Assembly (NCBI GenBank): GCA_027946365.1
Contig: JAPEUQ010000003.1
Coordinates: 868,001-932,000, forward strand
Length of the DNA stretch: 64,000 nt
Source of the DNA: Kalmusia sp. IMI 367209
Taxonomy: Eukaryota; Ascomycota; Dothideomycetes; Pleosporales; Didymosphaeriaceae
Reading direction: 5' to 3'
The position numbers and the translations under genes were made by a program. A model generated the notes under the pieces. That model did no database searches, was not told the origin of the DNA, and worked only from the letters and a program-made list of their open reading frames with translations. Shown here in pieces: positions 22,909-34,199 of the stretch (position 1 is the stretch's first letter; each line of letters opens with the position of its first letter).

Positions 22909-23598
22909 TTAGTTGTTACCCTTTCCCTTTCCTTTGCCCTTGCCCTTTCCCTTGCCGTTACCGGTGGTAGTTTGTGCCGCGGTAGCGCCAAGTACACCAT
23001 TGGGCGGGTTCGTGCCCGCGGCATTGTTTATAATCTGTCCTCCGGAGACGCCACCCTTGGGGCTCTTATTTGTCTTTGCATTTGCAGCCAACTGTCGGTA
23101 CGCTGCGACGCCCATACCAGCTGCAGGAGGGTTGACAACCATGACCATGCCTTGTTGGCAATGCTGTGCCTGAGAGCAGTAGATGTAGATGGGCTGGTTG
23201 TCTACGACGGGCACCATGAACATGGGATTATTGCCCGTGGCGCCAGTCTGAGTCTGGCGCTTGTTGTTCTTTCCTTTCTTTCCTTTGCCTTTGCCTTTAC
23301 CATTCCCCGCAGTGGCGGCGGTGGCGGCATTGTTGTTGGCACCAGCGGGGGCGGCGACGGGCTGGAAATCGGAGAATATAGCATTTCTTTGAGGTTGGCA
23401 AGGAGAGTTGGCGTTTGATGAGGCGACACTGTGATTTTGAGTGACGAAGTTGAAAGCGATCATGTCTCCGGGCTGAGCAACAACGGTATCCGGAGTGAAA
23501 ACGAACTGATTGTTCGTGCCGACGGTGACTTGCATGGTGGCAGCTGAGACTGCCAAGCTGTGGGCAAGGGCCGCAAGGACAATACTGGAGTACATCAT
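22909..23598 (-). CDS. secreted cupredoxin with Gly-Lys repeats, 229 aa
   Basis: Intronless. Signal peptide at residues 1-19 (MMYSSIVLAALAHSLAVSA). The cupredoxin fold begins TMQVTVGTNNQFVFTPDTVV and PGDMIAFNFVTQNHSV. A complete type-1 copper set is visible: His56 (NHSV), then Cys141, His146 and Met151 in YCSQAQHCQQGM, i.e. C-x4-H-x4-M as in plastocyanin-like sites. Between His56 and the Cys loop is a low-complexity insertion of about 60 residues with GKGKGKGKKGK and a dibasic KR at 113-114, a possible Kex2 site; a second GKGKGK tract forms the C-terminus. Fungal relatives are extracellular serine-rich/cupredoxin proteins of unclear role. No GPI signal is seen; the C-terminus is basic. Confidence 0.85.
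   Translation of the reverse strand: MMYSSIVLAALAHSLAVSAATMQVTVGTNNQFVFTPDTVVAQPGDMIAFNFVTQNHSVASSNANSPCQPQRNAIFSDFQPVAAPAGANNNAATAATAGNGKGKGKGKKGKNNKRQTQTGATGNNPMFMVPVVDNQPIYIYCSQAQHCQQGMVMVVNPPAAGMGVAAYRQLAANAKTNKSPKGGVSGGQIINNAAGTNPPNGVLGATAAQTTTGNGKGKGKGKGKGKGNN
22912..22965 (-). repeat. coding microsatellite for the C-terminal Gly-Lys tract of the cupredoxin
   Basis: Six-base units (plus strand near CCCTTT/GCCCTT) repeat about eight times and encode alternating Gly and Lys. A shorter imperfect copy lies at about 23268-23302, encoding the internal tract of the same protein. Such tracts change length easily by slippage. Confidence 0.75.
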
Positions 23599-24660
23599 GA
23601 TGAAAAATTGGATGCGAGATTCAAATTATTGACAAGTATTAAAATGAATGGTGTGTTTGTTTGTTGGTCAACAACGAATTAATGAGAAAGAACAGAATTA
23701 TGTACTGAGTAAGGAAGATGCGATTGACCTGCAAGCTGATGATCCTAAGGTAGTGCCCGTCCAGCCTGAATATATACTTGTTGGAGCGGTCGTCACGCGC
23801 ATTGCTCATCATGCACATTAGCTTAAGCGGAGACTGGCGCTGATCACAAACGCCTCTCTTACCTGCTAGACGAAGTGGAGTAGTCTCATCGGAGTTGGGG
23901 AGCCTGATCAGTCAAATGTTTCATGCCCAGTCTTGCGCCGAGAAATCGTGATCGCCTTGTGTTCGAAACAAAGCGCCTTAAGCTCAAAACAAAAGCCTTA
24001 GCTTCAAAACTTCAACCTTAAGCTCAAAACAATTTTGTGCGAACGGTCAGGGAATATCCGGCTTCCGAGCGACTCTGAAGCTAGCCCCGTCCCATATTCG
24101 TTGCGCTACTCTCGGGTTTTCGGACTTCCTTGGCTTCACTTGCAGGTAATCTTGCGTCGCGTGAGCGTCTGATGCGATCCAGGCTGACTTGACACTAGAA
24201 TATGGGATTTACTGTTTCTCAATGCTCGATGCAGATGTGCATAGTGTTTGTCTCTAAGTCCGCTCCCGCACCGCACCGCGAAACGATCATGCCATGCGCT
24301 TCACGATGCCTCAAATCAAAGAAGCATTCAGCCGCGCCCAGGCCTCGCCTACAATATCCTGTACGTAATTGGAGATGTATGGCATTATGCGGGGTTGTTT
24401 GCGGAAATAACTCACAGTAGTTCAATGCCAGCAGTAGTGCGCCCACCTTCAATGATAGATACGAGTAGAATCAAGATGTGAAAAGCCATCGAGGTTTATT
24501 GGAGATTCTTTGTGGGCTACATTGCCCTAGATATACAATACATATGGATACGTGCACCAAAATGCTAATCAATACACTGCTTCTTCGCGCACCTGCGCCA
24601 AAGCATCAACAAGCTTTCAACATAGAAGCGGACAAGCCCAAATGGGCTCTCTCTATACTC
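23599..24660. other. intergenic with a 20-bp tandem repeat; no gene seen
   Basis: Upstream of the cupredoxin start and downstream of the FAD oxidoreductase. Frames around 24200-24480 are not recognisable. The tandem repeat is listed separately. Confidence 0.5.
23955..24035. repeat. four-copy ~20-bp tandem repeat
   Basis: Core CCTTAAGCTCAAAAC at 23976-23990 and 24016-24030, a variant CCTTAGCTTCAAAAC at 23996-24010, and a more diverged copy at 23955-23969. Starts of the last three are exactly 20 bp apart, about two helical turns. It lies some 360-430 bp upstream of the cupredoxin start. Confidence 0.8.
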
Positions 24661-26120
24661 CTAGTGTTTTATTTTACTCATGCTACTTTCGAGTTCCTTT
24701 ATGTCTGCTCCAAAGAAGGACCATTGCCTCTTCACATCAAAGTCTTCGTGTCCAATATTGAACGGAAGAAGCACTTCTCGTCCACTCTTCTCCCTAGTAT
24801 ACATCACTAACCGGGTCTACTAAGTTATCAGCCGCTTGATCCTTGTGAATGAAATTCTTCGGAGATCTCTCACTTACCCGTCCTAATGTTAACTTGATCG
24901 AGCCTTCGAGCGCGATGTTTGGTCTATAAGTTTCCAGATGCGGTCGCTTTCCTATGGAATTAAGAGCATTCTTCACGATTATTTCTGCCTGAAAGAAAGC
25001 TGCGCGAGCCATTTTCGGTCCTCCGGTCGCTGCGACGTCGCCTAATGCGAAGATGTGAGGGAATTTATCATCTCGAATTTGTAATGAGGGTTTGACTTCA
25101 ATATGTGAGGATGCTTTCGAGATCGAGGTCGGAGAGAGTGTGGAAAGTATGGTAGAATTAGGTCGTTGACCAGTGCAAGGTATCTAGATTACATGTTAGA
25201 ACAATCACAGGGCACACTTTCGAAGCCTGTCGTTGTGTGTATTGAATTGCCGCGCCGCCCCGCTTACACAAAATACCGCATCTACCTTGTAATTTTGAAA
25301 TTGCACTTACAATAAGATCGAACTCCTTGTCCTCTCCGGTCGAGAAGTGCAATGTCCTTGACTCGCCTGTCAGACTAGGCCGCTCGTTCAAACGCAGGGT
25401 GACATTCATGTCTGACAATGTCTTCACAACATGGTCATGCAGCCGCTTCCCGAAACTAGGCAGCAATTGCTCTCTCGAGTGAATGAGTGTGACTTCTTTG
25501 GTAGGGTAGACGTCTTTGATGTCGCCAGCAAGTTCCACGCCCACTGCGCCTCCGCCGACAATAGCGATTCTCTCCGCTCGCGCGATTTTGGCTTGCATTC
25601 CTCGCAATTCTTCTTGTGCGCCTACACTGTCCGTTGAAAGCACCTTGTTTGGGAGGGCGGAGGATGTTCCAGTAGCGATAACCAGATACGAGTAGTCCAG
25701 CTTCTCTCCGCTTAATAGCTCGACATGCCGATCCGTAACTTGTATAGCCGTGTCTCGAACATGTTGGAATACTCCTTCTGGAGCGCCTTTCGCGAGGCCA
25801 CTGTAAGGGATGAATGCATAAGGTTCATACCCGCTAACCACACTAAAGCGCGGGAAAGCAAATACATAGTTCAAGTGTGAGTTCTTCTCCACGAGTACCA
25901 CCCTATATCCCGTAGGCAGCGTCTCTGTTAAACGTTTCACCACTTGATACCCTCCGAAAGATCCGCCAATAATGACCACATTCTTGAGCTGATCAACTGG
26001 AAGGGTCTTGTAGATCCGCTTGTGAATGATAGCCGAGATACGTTGGCGCAATGCAGTAAAAGCGTAAGAGGGCAAGAAGCCAAGAATCTGGAGAGCAAGT
26101 CGAATTATGTCTGAGATCAT
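24661..26120 (-). CDS. AIF/AMID-like FAD-dependent NAD(P)H oxidoreductase, 421 aa
   Basis: Exons (minus): 26120-25311, 25183-24874, 24806-24661; introns 25184-25310 (GTAAGT..CTAG) and 24807-24873 (GTGAGA..TTAG). The join gives 422 codons ending in TAG. Residues ~45-58 hold the FAD Rossmann motif (VVIIGGSFGGYQVV), residues ~190-203 the NAD(P)H motif (AIVGGGAVGVELAGD), and exon 2 the second FAD motif (FPHIFALGDVAATGGPKMA). The N-terminal 25 residues are hydrophobic and may anchor it to a membrane. Fungal relatives resemble AMID/FSP1, which reduce quinones, and the AIF group linked to programmed death; which applies is unknown. A donor at GTAAGT (24877) would put a stop in frame, so the GTGAGA donor four bases on was chosen. 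Confidence 0.85.
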
Positions 26121-26923
26121 GTCGATAAATGAATAATGTGGAAAAAATCGGTGAAAAGGTGCTACTTGTCGATGTATATGCAGTTGAGCACCGGCCGCGG
26201 GATTTCCGTGGACCTCGTGTCGGCGCCGATTGTCGGACTTAGGGGCGCATATGTCGGGTTGCGGACACGCACTCGCCTTTTTCGCTTTCGGCTAGTAGAT
26301 ATCCAAACCTGAATATTTGTAGTGTCGATTTCTCTGGGATAGCGTTGTTTTACCCAAACGGGCCTTTGCAAAGTTGAGGGGTGCCTTCAGGTCCAAGTTT
26401 GCCCAGGCCCTTCCACAATTGTTAGAGTCAGCTACGATACAAGTCCAGACCCTCCTTCTGTATCATCATCATATAGGGCAAAAACTCTATATAGTAGTGA
26501 ATGACCTTGATTTACATGTACATGTACTATAAAACCACCAAAGATCTAGGATCTTTCCTGCAGTAGTCTTAATCGGGCTACAATATTGGGAGACGGGTCC
26601 AAGGATCAATTGTACGCGGCACTGCCACGGAGTACACAATGCGCAGAAAGACCTTCCCCAATCTTGCTGAGCCGATAACTGTACCATTCGCTGACACGGC
26701 ACGAGATCGCCTCTTTAAAGAAAACCTTGATCAAATATTAAATAGCGCTATGAGACATCGTAAATGAGCTGCAAAATATACTGGAACGTGTAAGCTTCAG
26801 CACGTTGAAGCGCAACGCATCATAAGTCAATACATTATATTACGCAGTTAAGCTGGCATCAAATCATTTGGAGATCCTACCCCAGCACTTTAGGGCCGTC
26901 AGATCAAACATTAGCACTCGTTC
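26121..26923. other. intergenic, no gene seen
   Basis: Upstream of the FAD oxidoreductase and downstream of the BIM1-like gene. No supported frame. Confidence 0.5.
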
Positions 26924-28033
26924 TCAAACACCTGATCTTCTCTCCGGTGTCGCCGTGGGTTCACCCTCCAAATTCTTCGCACGCAGCTCATATTGCTCCT
27001 TGCCCTGCAGACCTGTCATCTTTCCCCTTCGCCACATGAAGAATGCCACGATGCCAATAATAGCTAGACCTCCAATCACAGCTCCAACTGCGATTCCTGC
27101 TTTCGCGCCTGGTGAAAGACCTCCAGAACCAGAGTTGGATGGCTGAGCAGTGCCAGAAGTATCTGAAGAGGAAGAGCCGGAAGTCGGCGAGGAGGAGGAG
27201 GAAGAAGTGGGAGATGAGGTCGAGGAAGGGTCATCAAATTCGTCGGCGGTGACGTTGAAGCAGGGCGCATTTATCTTGAAGTCCGAGGGCGCGACGAAGG
27301 TCTATTAGGATGTCAGCGAAACCAGGAAGTGATCGGCGTATAGAACAACATAATCTCTCCCTACTTTATACCCGCTAGGAGGAGAAGATCTACGGAATGC
27401 TGGTTACGTACGATGTCTGCACACGCAAAGAATGACTGGTTGTTTCCATTGTTCTCTCCCTCGAACTCGCCCCAGTATTCCATTTGAATAGTGGCATTTG
27501 TGCCAGCAGTAATGCCGTCGAGGTTTTGTAACTTATAACACTGATGGCCGGGATCGACTTCGGAGACGTTGCTCACGACCTGGTCGTCGACGAAGTCTTC
27601 CTGTGAGCGAGGATCTAAGAACTCGATGTCAGTGGTGTGTCACCGACAGTACGAGGGCAAAAGTCTAGGGATGTATTGTGTGCCAAGTTACCCTGGGATA
27701 CACAAAACACAACTAAACTTATATGCCGTCACAGTGCCTATAAGGGAGTGTTAGCTTACCATTTCCTGTCGCCAGACGGATCGCAACATTCCACGCTTCA
27801 TCTGCAATAGTCAAAGCCACTGCTCCCTGAGAGAGCGGAAACTGCGTGCGGTTTTTGGGGCCATCCGCGCTGCCGCAGGGCGCTATGTTATCTGCAGCGG
27901 CTGTCCAGTTGCGGTCCGCGGGCCAGAGAAAGGCGACGGGGCCCATCTCTGTGCCTTCTGCGCCCTCGCCATGTTTCTGTGCGCCTACACAAACGGATAG
28001 GATCGCGAGGAGCGAAGACGTAGAGAAACGCAT
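26924..28033 (-). CDS. BIM1/LPMO-like (X325-type) copper-protein domain, membrane-anchored, 284 aa
   Basis: Exons (minus): 28033-27760, 27614-27412, 27301-26924; introns 27615-27759 (GTAAGC..TTAG) and 27302-27411 (GTACGT..ATAG). Signal peptide ends about residue 18 (LLAILSVCVGA). The ectodomain has GPVAFLWPADRNW, APCG, FPLSQGAVALTIADEAW, PGHQCYKL, TNATIQMEYWGEF and FACADI, the pattern I associate with fungal proteins annotated as copper acquisition factor BIM1-like. It is followed by a Ser/Thr-rich stalk, a single membrane helix (about residues 218-245, GAKAGIAVGAVIGGLAIIG..) and a short basic/acidic tail. Cryptococcus Bim1 takes part in copper uptake; whether this subgroup binds copper is unproven. 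A His at residue 21 could become N-terminal only if cleavage fell after Lys20. Confidence 0.7.
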
Positions 28034-28844
28034 CGTGACGCTGAGGTGAGATAGACACAACGGTTGATAGTCCTGAGGCGTTCCAGGTGGGGTTCTTCAA
28101 GCATGTGGTGCAGTTCACCTGTCACTAATATGGGCTCGCAGTGCCGAGGGTAGCCTGCATTCACTGGTACGCTTCCTCAACGGCACGGATGAATTCGTTG
28201 TCCAAAGTCTCGGTACGCCAAGCTCTCGAGTTATTGATCCTTTAGCTAGTCGAATAGAAAAGCCTTCCCGCACCTCCAAACACGAAGCGATTGGACTCGT
28301 CGAGATACATCGGCATGAGCGGCTCTAGGCATGCGTCCAATTGGAAGGTAGCATCGCTGTCAGATGCGAGCTCGAACATTCCGCCGGTATTTTGAGTTAT
28401 CTGATGGCGCTAACTTCTGCGCCTAGCCCATGCCGAGCTTTCACGGCCAATCATGGTGGCGAGACCCCGCCACATGACTCCACTCATTCACCCAAAGGAT
28501 GCATCTAATCAATCCATCAGATAAAAGTTTTCCATCTCCGAATGTCGGCCGGCCGTATTGGCTCCGCTGTCAGGCCATGTCGTGGAGCGATGCAGGGTGT
28601 GTTCCAAGCTGCCCATGTACATGCCGTTGTACGATGTGAGTTAGTGGCGCTGCGCAATTTGCGACGGTACATGCAGGTCGTGTTGAGCTGGTTTGACCGC
28701 CGTATAAGATGCATCGACCGGCGCACTGGATTGGCCTCACCCACTTGCATCCTTGGGACATCTGCACTTCAGTTGTAGTCTAAGAGAGCTGTCAACACAT
28801 TCGCTTTGTCGATTTGTACATTCGTTCCATCGCACTTCGTTACA
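28034..28844. other. divergent intergenic region, no gene seen
   Basis: Shared upstream region of the BIM1-like and Ser-rich GPI-type genes. Frames inside it are not recognisable. Confidence 0.5.
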
Positions 28845-29785
28845 ATGTTCACTCAGCGCATCGTCCTTGCGGGCTTCATCGCCGCAGCTTCTGCATCCCT
28901 CATTGCTGAGGATCACTTCTATGCTACTCTCCTCAAGCGCCAGGACCCTGGTACCCCGGAGTACAACTGCCACGACAACTGCGGTACGCCCCACCTGACC
29001 CAACCCCCGTAAAACCCCACTGACTCCGTTCAGGAACTGCAATCACAGTCTCCAAAGCTGGTGGTGATTACTGCACCAATGAGGTTTTCCTGTACGACTA
29101 CAAGAACTGTCTCCAGTGCGCTGGGCCCGACAACGTCGATATCTGGAAGTACTACGGCGGCACCTTGACCAGCAATGCGGGGAAGTGTGGGCTAGACACT
29201 GAGCCCCTGAGCGGAAAGCAAGCTGATGTGGGCGAGGCGAAGCACCCTGGCGATAGCGCGGGTACGAGCTCTGCTGCGTCTTCTTCTTCTGTCCCGACCT
29301 CGACCGCGGACGCAGTGAGCGAGCCGCCGGCTTCCTCTGCTGAGGCATCTTCGACTCCTGAGCCAACGACGCCTGCTGAGCCGACTTCAAGTGCGGGTGT
29401 CGTGACCGATGCATCGTCTTCTTCGGCGCCTGAGGCTACTGCAACTGACGCTGTAAGTGAGGTCGAGTCTTCTGCTGCGGCGAGCCTCAGTTCCGTCGTT
29501 GCTTCTGCCGTGTCCTCTGCGGTTTCTTCCGCCTACGAGACAGGTGCTGGAGCTACTGCTGTGCCTCTCCCTACCGTTTCTGGCTCGCCATATCCCACTG
29601 GGAATGGAACGAGCAACGGAACTGCTCCCGTATGTTGAAACCGAACGATCATTGCACTTGCGCTAACGACGAGACAGACTGCTTCTGCTCCCCTTACCGC
29701 GCCTACTAACGCGGCTGGAAGTGCTCAGTTGCACAACGTGGTGGCATTGCTCGGAGCAGTTGCGATGGGTGCTGCCTTCTACTAA
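28845..29785 (+). CDS. secreted Ser/Thr-rich GPI-type wall protein, 280 aa
   Basis: Exons 28845-28983, 29034-29629, 29678-29785; introns 28984-29033 (GTACGC..TCAG) and 29630-29677 (GTATGT..ACAG). Signal peptide MFTQRIVLAGFIAAASA, then a small Cys-containing head (about residues 38-90: YNCHDNCGTAITVSKAGG, YCTNEVF, NCLQCAG, GKCG), then ~150 residues almost entirely Ser/Ala/Thr/Pro/Glu, and a hydrophobic C-terminus in exon 3 (NVVALLGAVAMGAAFY) preceded by small residues, as in GPI-attachment signals. The Cys-rich head with a Ser-rich stalk suggests a cell-surface protein carrying O-mannose. A KR dibasic site follows the signal peptide. Role unknown. Confidence 0.85.
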
Positions 29786-29965
29786 GGTAGACTACACGTA
29801 GATGATTGCATGCCTCGTGATATGAACTTTGCAGCTGAGGACAACATGTACGATACTTAACGAGGGAAGAGCGATTAATCATGCCGAGGTAATAATGTAC
29901 AAAGATAGTGCTCGAGAACCCCTTTAGCTTATACCTATCTTTGTTCATGTCTGTCGGGTCGCACT

Positions 29966-31171
29966 TCACTCTATCTTGATATCTCTGGCCCCATCTTCAT
30001 GAATCTTCAGAACCAGCTTCAAGTTCCCCGGCTGCACTCTCTCCCACAGCCCGCCTAATCCCTCCGCTTTACCCCTTTCCTCCTCCCTTCGGAAGAAATC
30101 TTCCGCCGACCGAATACGCGTAGGATGAATCTCATCCAGCAACGCATAATCGCGCTTAAAAAACTGCTCGTCCGGACGCACATTTCTATACACGTTCCAG
30201 AACCCGGTGAAATTTTCCTTGATTGACATCGTTCCCGGGTCGCGAATATCGGTCGAGTAACCAGCTGGCTTATTTGCCATCTTGCTCATAGGGCCTTCTT
30301 CCCACCACGTCCCCATTTCGACATCAACGAAGCGCGCAGGCTTACCAGTAACCTGAGTAAAAGCCGCCGCGAGATCAGCATACCTAATGTGCTCAATGCA
30401 TGTCTGCAAATCCATCCCCTCGGCCCTATCAGGATGATCGAAAAGCCATCTGACATAGTATCCACAGTCGTCCAAGGAAACATGGACCACGCTGCCCTCC
30501 TTCGTAAGCGGCAACCGCCAAGTAACCACGTCCTCACCCCCTTCATCTTTCTCCACGACCGGACTCATGGGTGTCCCAGCCGCAATGCACATATCGATAT
30601 ACGGGCCTGTCGTGAACAGCGCGACGCCCATGTCTGCCCCCGGCGCACCCGACTCCTTCGCCTCCGCAGCCTGGAAGCGAATCCATTCTCCCACCCTACC
30701 TTTGCCGTCAAGGTGCCCGGCTCGCAATTCTTTCTTGTACCCACTCGTCTTGTATGTAAATTCCAGGTTACTGTAGACAAAGAAGTGAATCCCGCCGTCT
30801 TCGATGGCAAGCTCGTAGCAGCGAAGGCCCCAGTATATTTCGTCCTTTTCGCCGACATTGAAGCCGTCGAGATTGACGAAGGCGGCGCCACAGCCGTTGA
30901 AGCCCTCACGAAGCGAGGCTTCCGAGGTGAAGGTGCCTTTGAAGAGTTCGACGCCGGTTGGGAAGAGTGCTTGGAGGGCTTGCGCGCGGGGGGAGGTCGG
31001 GTTGCGGGTTAGGACGCGGACAGTGTATTTTCCGTCTGTGACCTAGGTGGGGGTTAGGAAGGAGAGTGTATGGATGAAATGAGAAGAACGCACGAGGTTG
31101 CGGATGATGGGGATGCCTTGGGCTCCGGTGCCGCCGATGATGAAAACTTTGGTAAAGGGTGGGAATGGCAT
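29966..31171 (-). CDS. NmrA-like NAD(P)-binding protein, 384 aa
   Basis: Exons (minus): 31171-31094 and 31042-29966; intron 31043-31093 (GTGCGT..CTAG). Exon 1 encodes the Rossmann start FIIGGTGAQGIPIIRNL (GxxGxxG), joining to DGKYTVRVLTRNPTS, the beta2 segment with the Arg expected for NADP selectivity. Later blocks: GVELFKGTFTSEASL, AFVNLDGF, and a C-terminal acid/aromatic region. NmrA-like members are atypical short-chain dehydrogenases; they include nitrogen-repression regulators that sense the NADP state as well as true reductases, so function is open. Converges with the Ser-rich gene, 180 bp apart. Confidence 0.85.
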
Positions 31172-31869
31172 ATTGAGTTGGGCGAATACTGGTAATGGTT
31201 ATTTGAGGTTTAGTTTGATTTTCTAACATTTCTCTAGTGTCTGAGGCCCTTTCTATAGTACTGAGTCAGTCTTCCATAATGCATCCCCCTTTACAAGATC
31301 ACTAAACTTCGAATAGGGCGTGCAGCAGCGATGAGTAACGTTGTACCCTGTTCGGTCAAGAGCCTTCTTATACATGGTCTCAAGGTGAGACTAGGCGTTG
31401 TATGACGTCCGATTTAATGCTGTTTTCGGGCTTTATGCATGGCGAGCTTCAAGGAAGATCATAACCTCGGTGAAGTACATTGAGTGAAGGGTGGATTACT
31501 AACTCAATATTCGTGCATGCATATAAGGCTCTCTTTGTATTTTGATCAAGATCATGCCAACATCGCGATTGGCTGATTATTGATCACTAAACCACATGCA
31601 ATGTCATTACTGTCGATCGTACAACAAAGAACAGAAGTCCAGAGACAGTCATCGCTAGTATTGTGTAGCCTAGGGTAACTCAGCTTCTAATGCGTCTTCA
31701 CGGTTGGTACCAGTACTAGATCTGAAGAGACGGTCGCAGTAGTGTGGATGTAGCATGACAAGAATGTTCAACACAGTGCCGACAATCTGACATCGACCTT
31801 CAATCACGGCTTTCAATTCGGACTTGTATGGATGTTGAATGATTATATTCGTGTTCTAGGTTGAAATAC
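31172..31869. other. intergenic, no gene seen
   Basis: Upstream of the NmrA-like gene and downstream of the DHA2 transporter. No supported frame. Confidence 0.5.
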
Positions 31870-33812
31870 TTAGTTGATCCTCACTTGCCCAGTCTTTACA
31901 GCAGCACCTGTATCCAAAGACTTCTTCTCCTTCCTCAACCCTGTCACAGTCTCCACATGCTCTGTTCCCAAATGCGCCTTCTTCACAAAAATAGAGGCAA
32001 CCACACCACAAGCAGCGAATGCAGTATACGTAATCCACATATTACGGGTCGCATACGAGAACGCTTCCTTCGCCGCAAGTTCCCACGCCGGGTTATCCAG
32101 CGTGCTGGGCAACATAACATTGGCCATCGCACTCTCGCCGGCCAGTTTCTCCAACAAATCTTGGGGCAGGCCAGCCGCTTCGAGGAACCCAGCGCGACTG
32201 TCCATGGAGTTTTGGAAGATGGTTCCGCCGATGACGACAGAGATGGTAAGGCTCATGTTGCGGATGAAGGACAGCGTCGATGTCGCCGTCGCGACGTCTT
32301 TCTGCTCGACTTGTGACTGCACCGCGATGAGCGGAGCTTCGAAAAGAACGCCTGAGCCGAGACCCCCGATGACGAGGAAGCCGACCATCCTACCGATCGT
32401 TGTAGATGCATCGAGGGAGATGAAGAGCCCGAAGCCGAGACATAGGAAGATCGTGCCGACCCACATAATGCCACGGAAGTGGCCAGTCCGATGTATTAAG
32501 ATGCCGCATATGACACCTGCTATTGCCCCGGGAACGATAAAAGGTAGCAGGAGCAGTCCAGATTTGAGAGGGTTGAGCTCGAGCACCGACTGCAAGAAGA
32601 GCGGCATGTAATATTCGGCCGAAATGAAAACGAAGCCGTGGAAAAACACGACGCCCAGAGCAGCTACCGCGGATCGGTTCTTAAATAGGTTCATGGGTAT
32701 GAGAGGGTACTTTGCGACTTTAGCCTCGCTATACACAAACGCACCGACCATAAGGCTGCCAATGACCAGCAGTACAATGACCTTGACTGAATCCCACGGG
32801 AATATGGCACCACCGAAATTGAGGCCGAGCAGTACCATGAGGGTGAAACCAAGGAACGTAGTGATGCCAGTCCAGTCAATAGCGCGAACTCCATCGAGGA
32901 ATGAGGTGTGCTCGTGGCGGATATCAAGGAAGAGGACAATAAGAATGGCGGCTATGCCGGAGATAGGGAGATTTATGTAGACTGTCAACATGTATTAGAA
33001 GGTATGCGCAGCAGAGGAGATGAATGAGGCACTTACAACACCAGCGCCAGGAGACCAAGGACGCGAAAACGCCTCCCAAAATGGGACCAATGCCGCCCGC
33101 CAGAGCCCAAATGCCCTCGGTTAGACCCATGACGAGACCACGGAGCCTATGATTACTGTCAGAGGGTATCTCCTTCGATATACCAATATTTTGAAACGTA
33201 CCTCAAGCTGAACAAATCGCTGATACAAACATGCACTAGTAGAATCAGGCCTCCGCTAGTCATACCCTGGAATGCCCTGCCAACGATCAAAGCCATCATC
33301 GTCTTTGCTGTGGCGCACACTACCGAACTTGCGAAGAAGACTCCCAACGCAATTAAAAGAATCAATTTCCTCCCCCAAATGTCGGACAACTTGGCCCATA
33401 TGGGCCCGGCGGCTGCATTGGCGAGGAGGAACGCTGCACCAACCCAGGTGTATCCTGCGGCGGAAGACAAGTCTGCAGAGATAGTGGGAGCGGCAGTGGC
33501 TATGATGGTCGCATCTAGTGCTGCTACGAAGAGGGAGAGCTGTGAAATGGTGAGCGCGATGAATTACGTGATGAAGACATCGCTTCGAGGAACATCTTTC
33601 GATGTGTCTGTGTTGGGCTTAAATAGACGTACAAAAAGCGCGATCAAAATAGCGACCATTTGCCATTTCCCTCTCTTCTTCCCGTCGCTCGAAAGCATAG
33701 ACATGTTTCTCTCCAAATCAGGACCAACATCGCTGTCCTCCTTTTGACTCTGTGAAGCAAGCGTCGTCTCGCTGGCAGGCTCGATAACATCCATTTCTCT
33801 TTCGCGATCCAT
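31870..33812 (-). CDS. DHA2-family MFS drug/toxin exporter, 579 aa
   Basis: Exons (minus): 33812-33633, 33539-33202, 33146-33037, 32981-31870; introns 33540-33632, 33147-33201 and 32982-33036, all GT..AG. Drug:H+ antiporter with 14 predicted membrane segments. After an acidic/Ser-rich cytosolic N-terminus of about 55 residues come KRGKWQMVAILIALF and LSLFVAALDATIIATAAPTI (DHA2 motif D1), the motif A loop WAKLSDIWGRK, and motif C-like GGIGPILGGVF. Exon joins restore SLRLRGLVMG and WRWCFYINLPI, both strong family strings. Relatives export antifungals or secondary metabolites; no biosynthetic cluster is present here, so general xenobiotic efflux is more likely. Confidence 0.92.
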
Positions 33813-34199
33813 CTCTTTTTTACAGATTTTTCAAATTTTTAGTATCATTACACACAAAGGGTGACATCAAACATTTTATGGAGATGTTTGACGTCTGTGA
33901 CTCTTTTCGCGCCAAGCGAAAGGAAGACGCCATTCGTCAGCTTTGGACGGCAAAGGGCTGAGACCCCCGCATTCACCGCTAGCGCATATGTAATCCGCGG
34001 AGCGCACCTATCAACCCCGGAGCTCGCCGCTGACTCAATCCTTGCAAGTAAGAATTTCCTCGAACGAGTAAGGCAGTGCGCCCTTTGCCTTCAGCAGTCT
34101 TCTTGGCTTATGATGCAGGTCAAAAAATCGAATTCCGCCATGTGTATCATGTATCTTCGGGTAACTCTGCCCATGGTGGGTCTCCATGCCTTGGATATA
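33813..34199. other. intergenic, no gene seen
   Basis: Upstream of the DHA2 gene and downstream of the STK19 homologue. A plus-strand frame crosses it into the STK19 gene in antisense and is not supported. Confidence 0.5.

Noticed and set aside
29966..33812. NmrA-like gene plus DHA2 exporter as a secondary-metabolite cluster
   Set aside because: No backbone synthase, terpene cyclase or tailoring set nearby; two genes are not enough.
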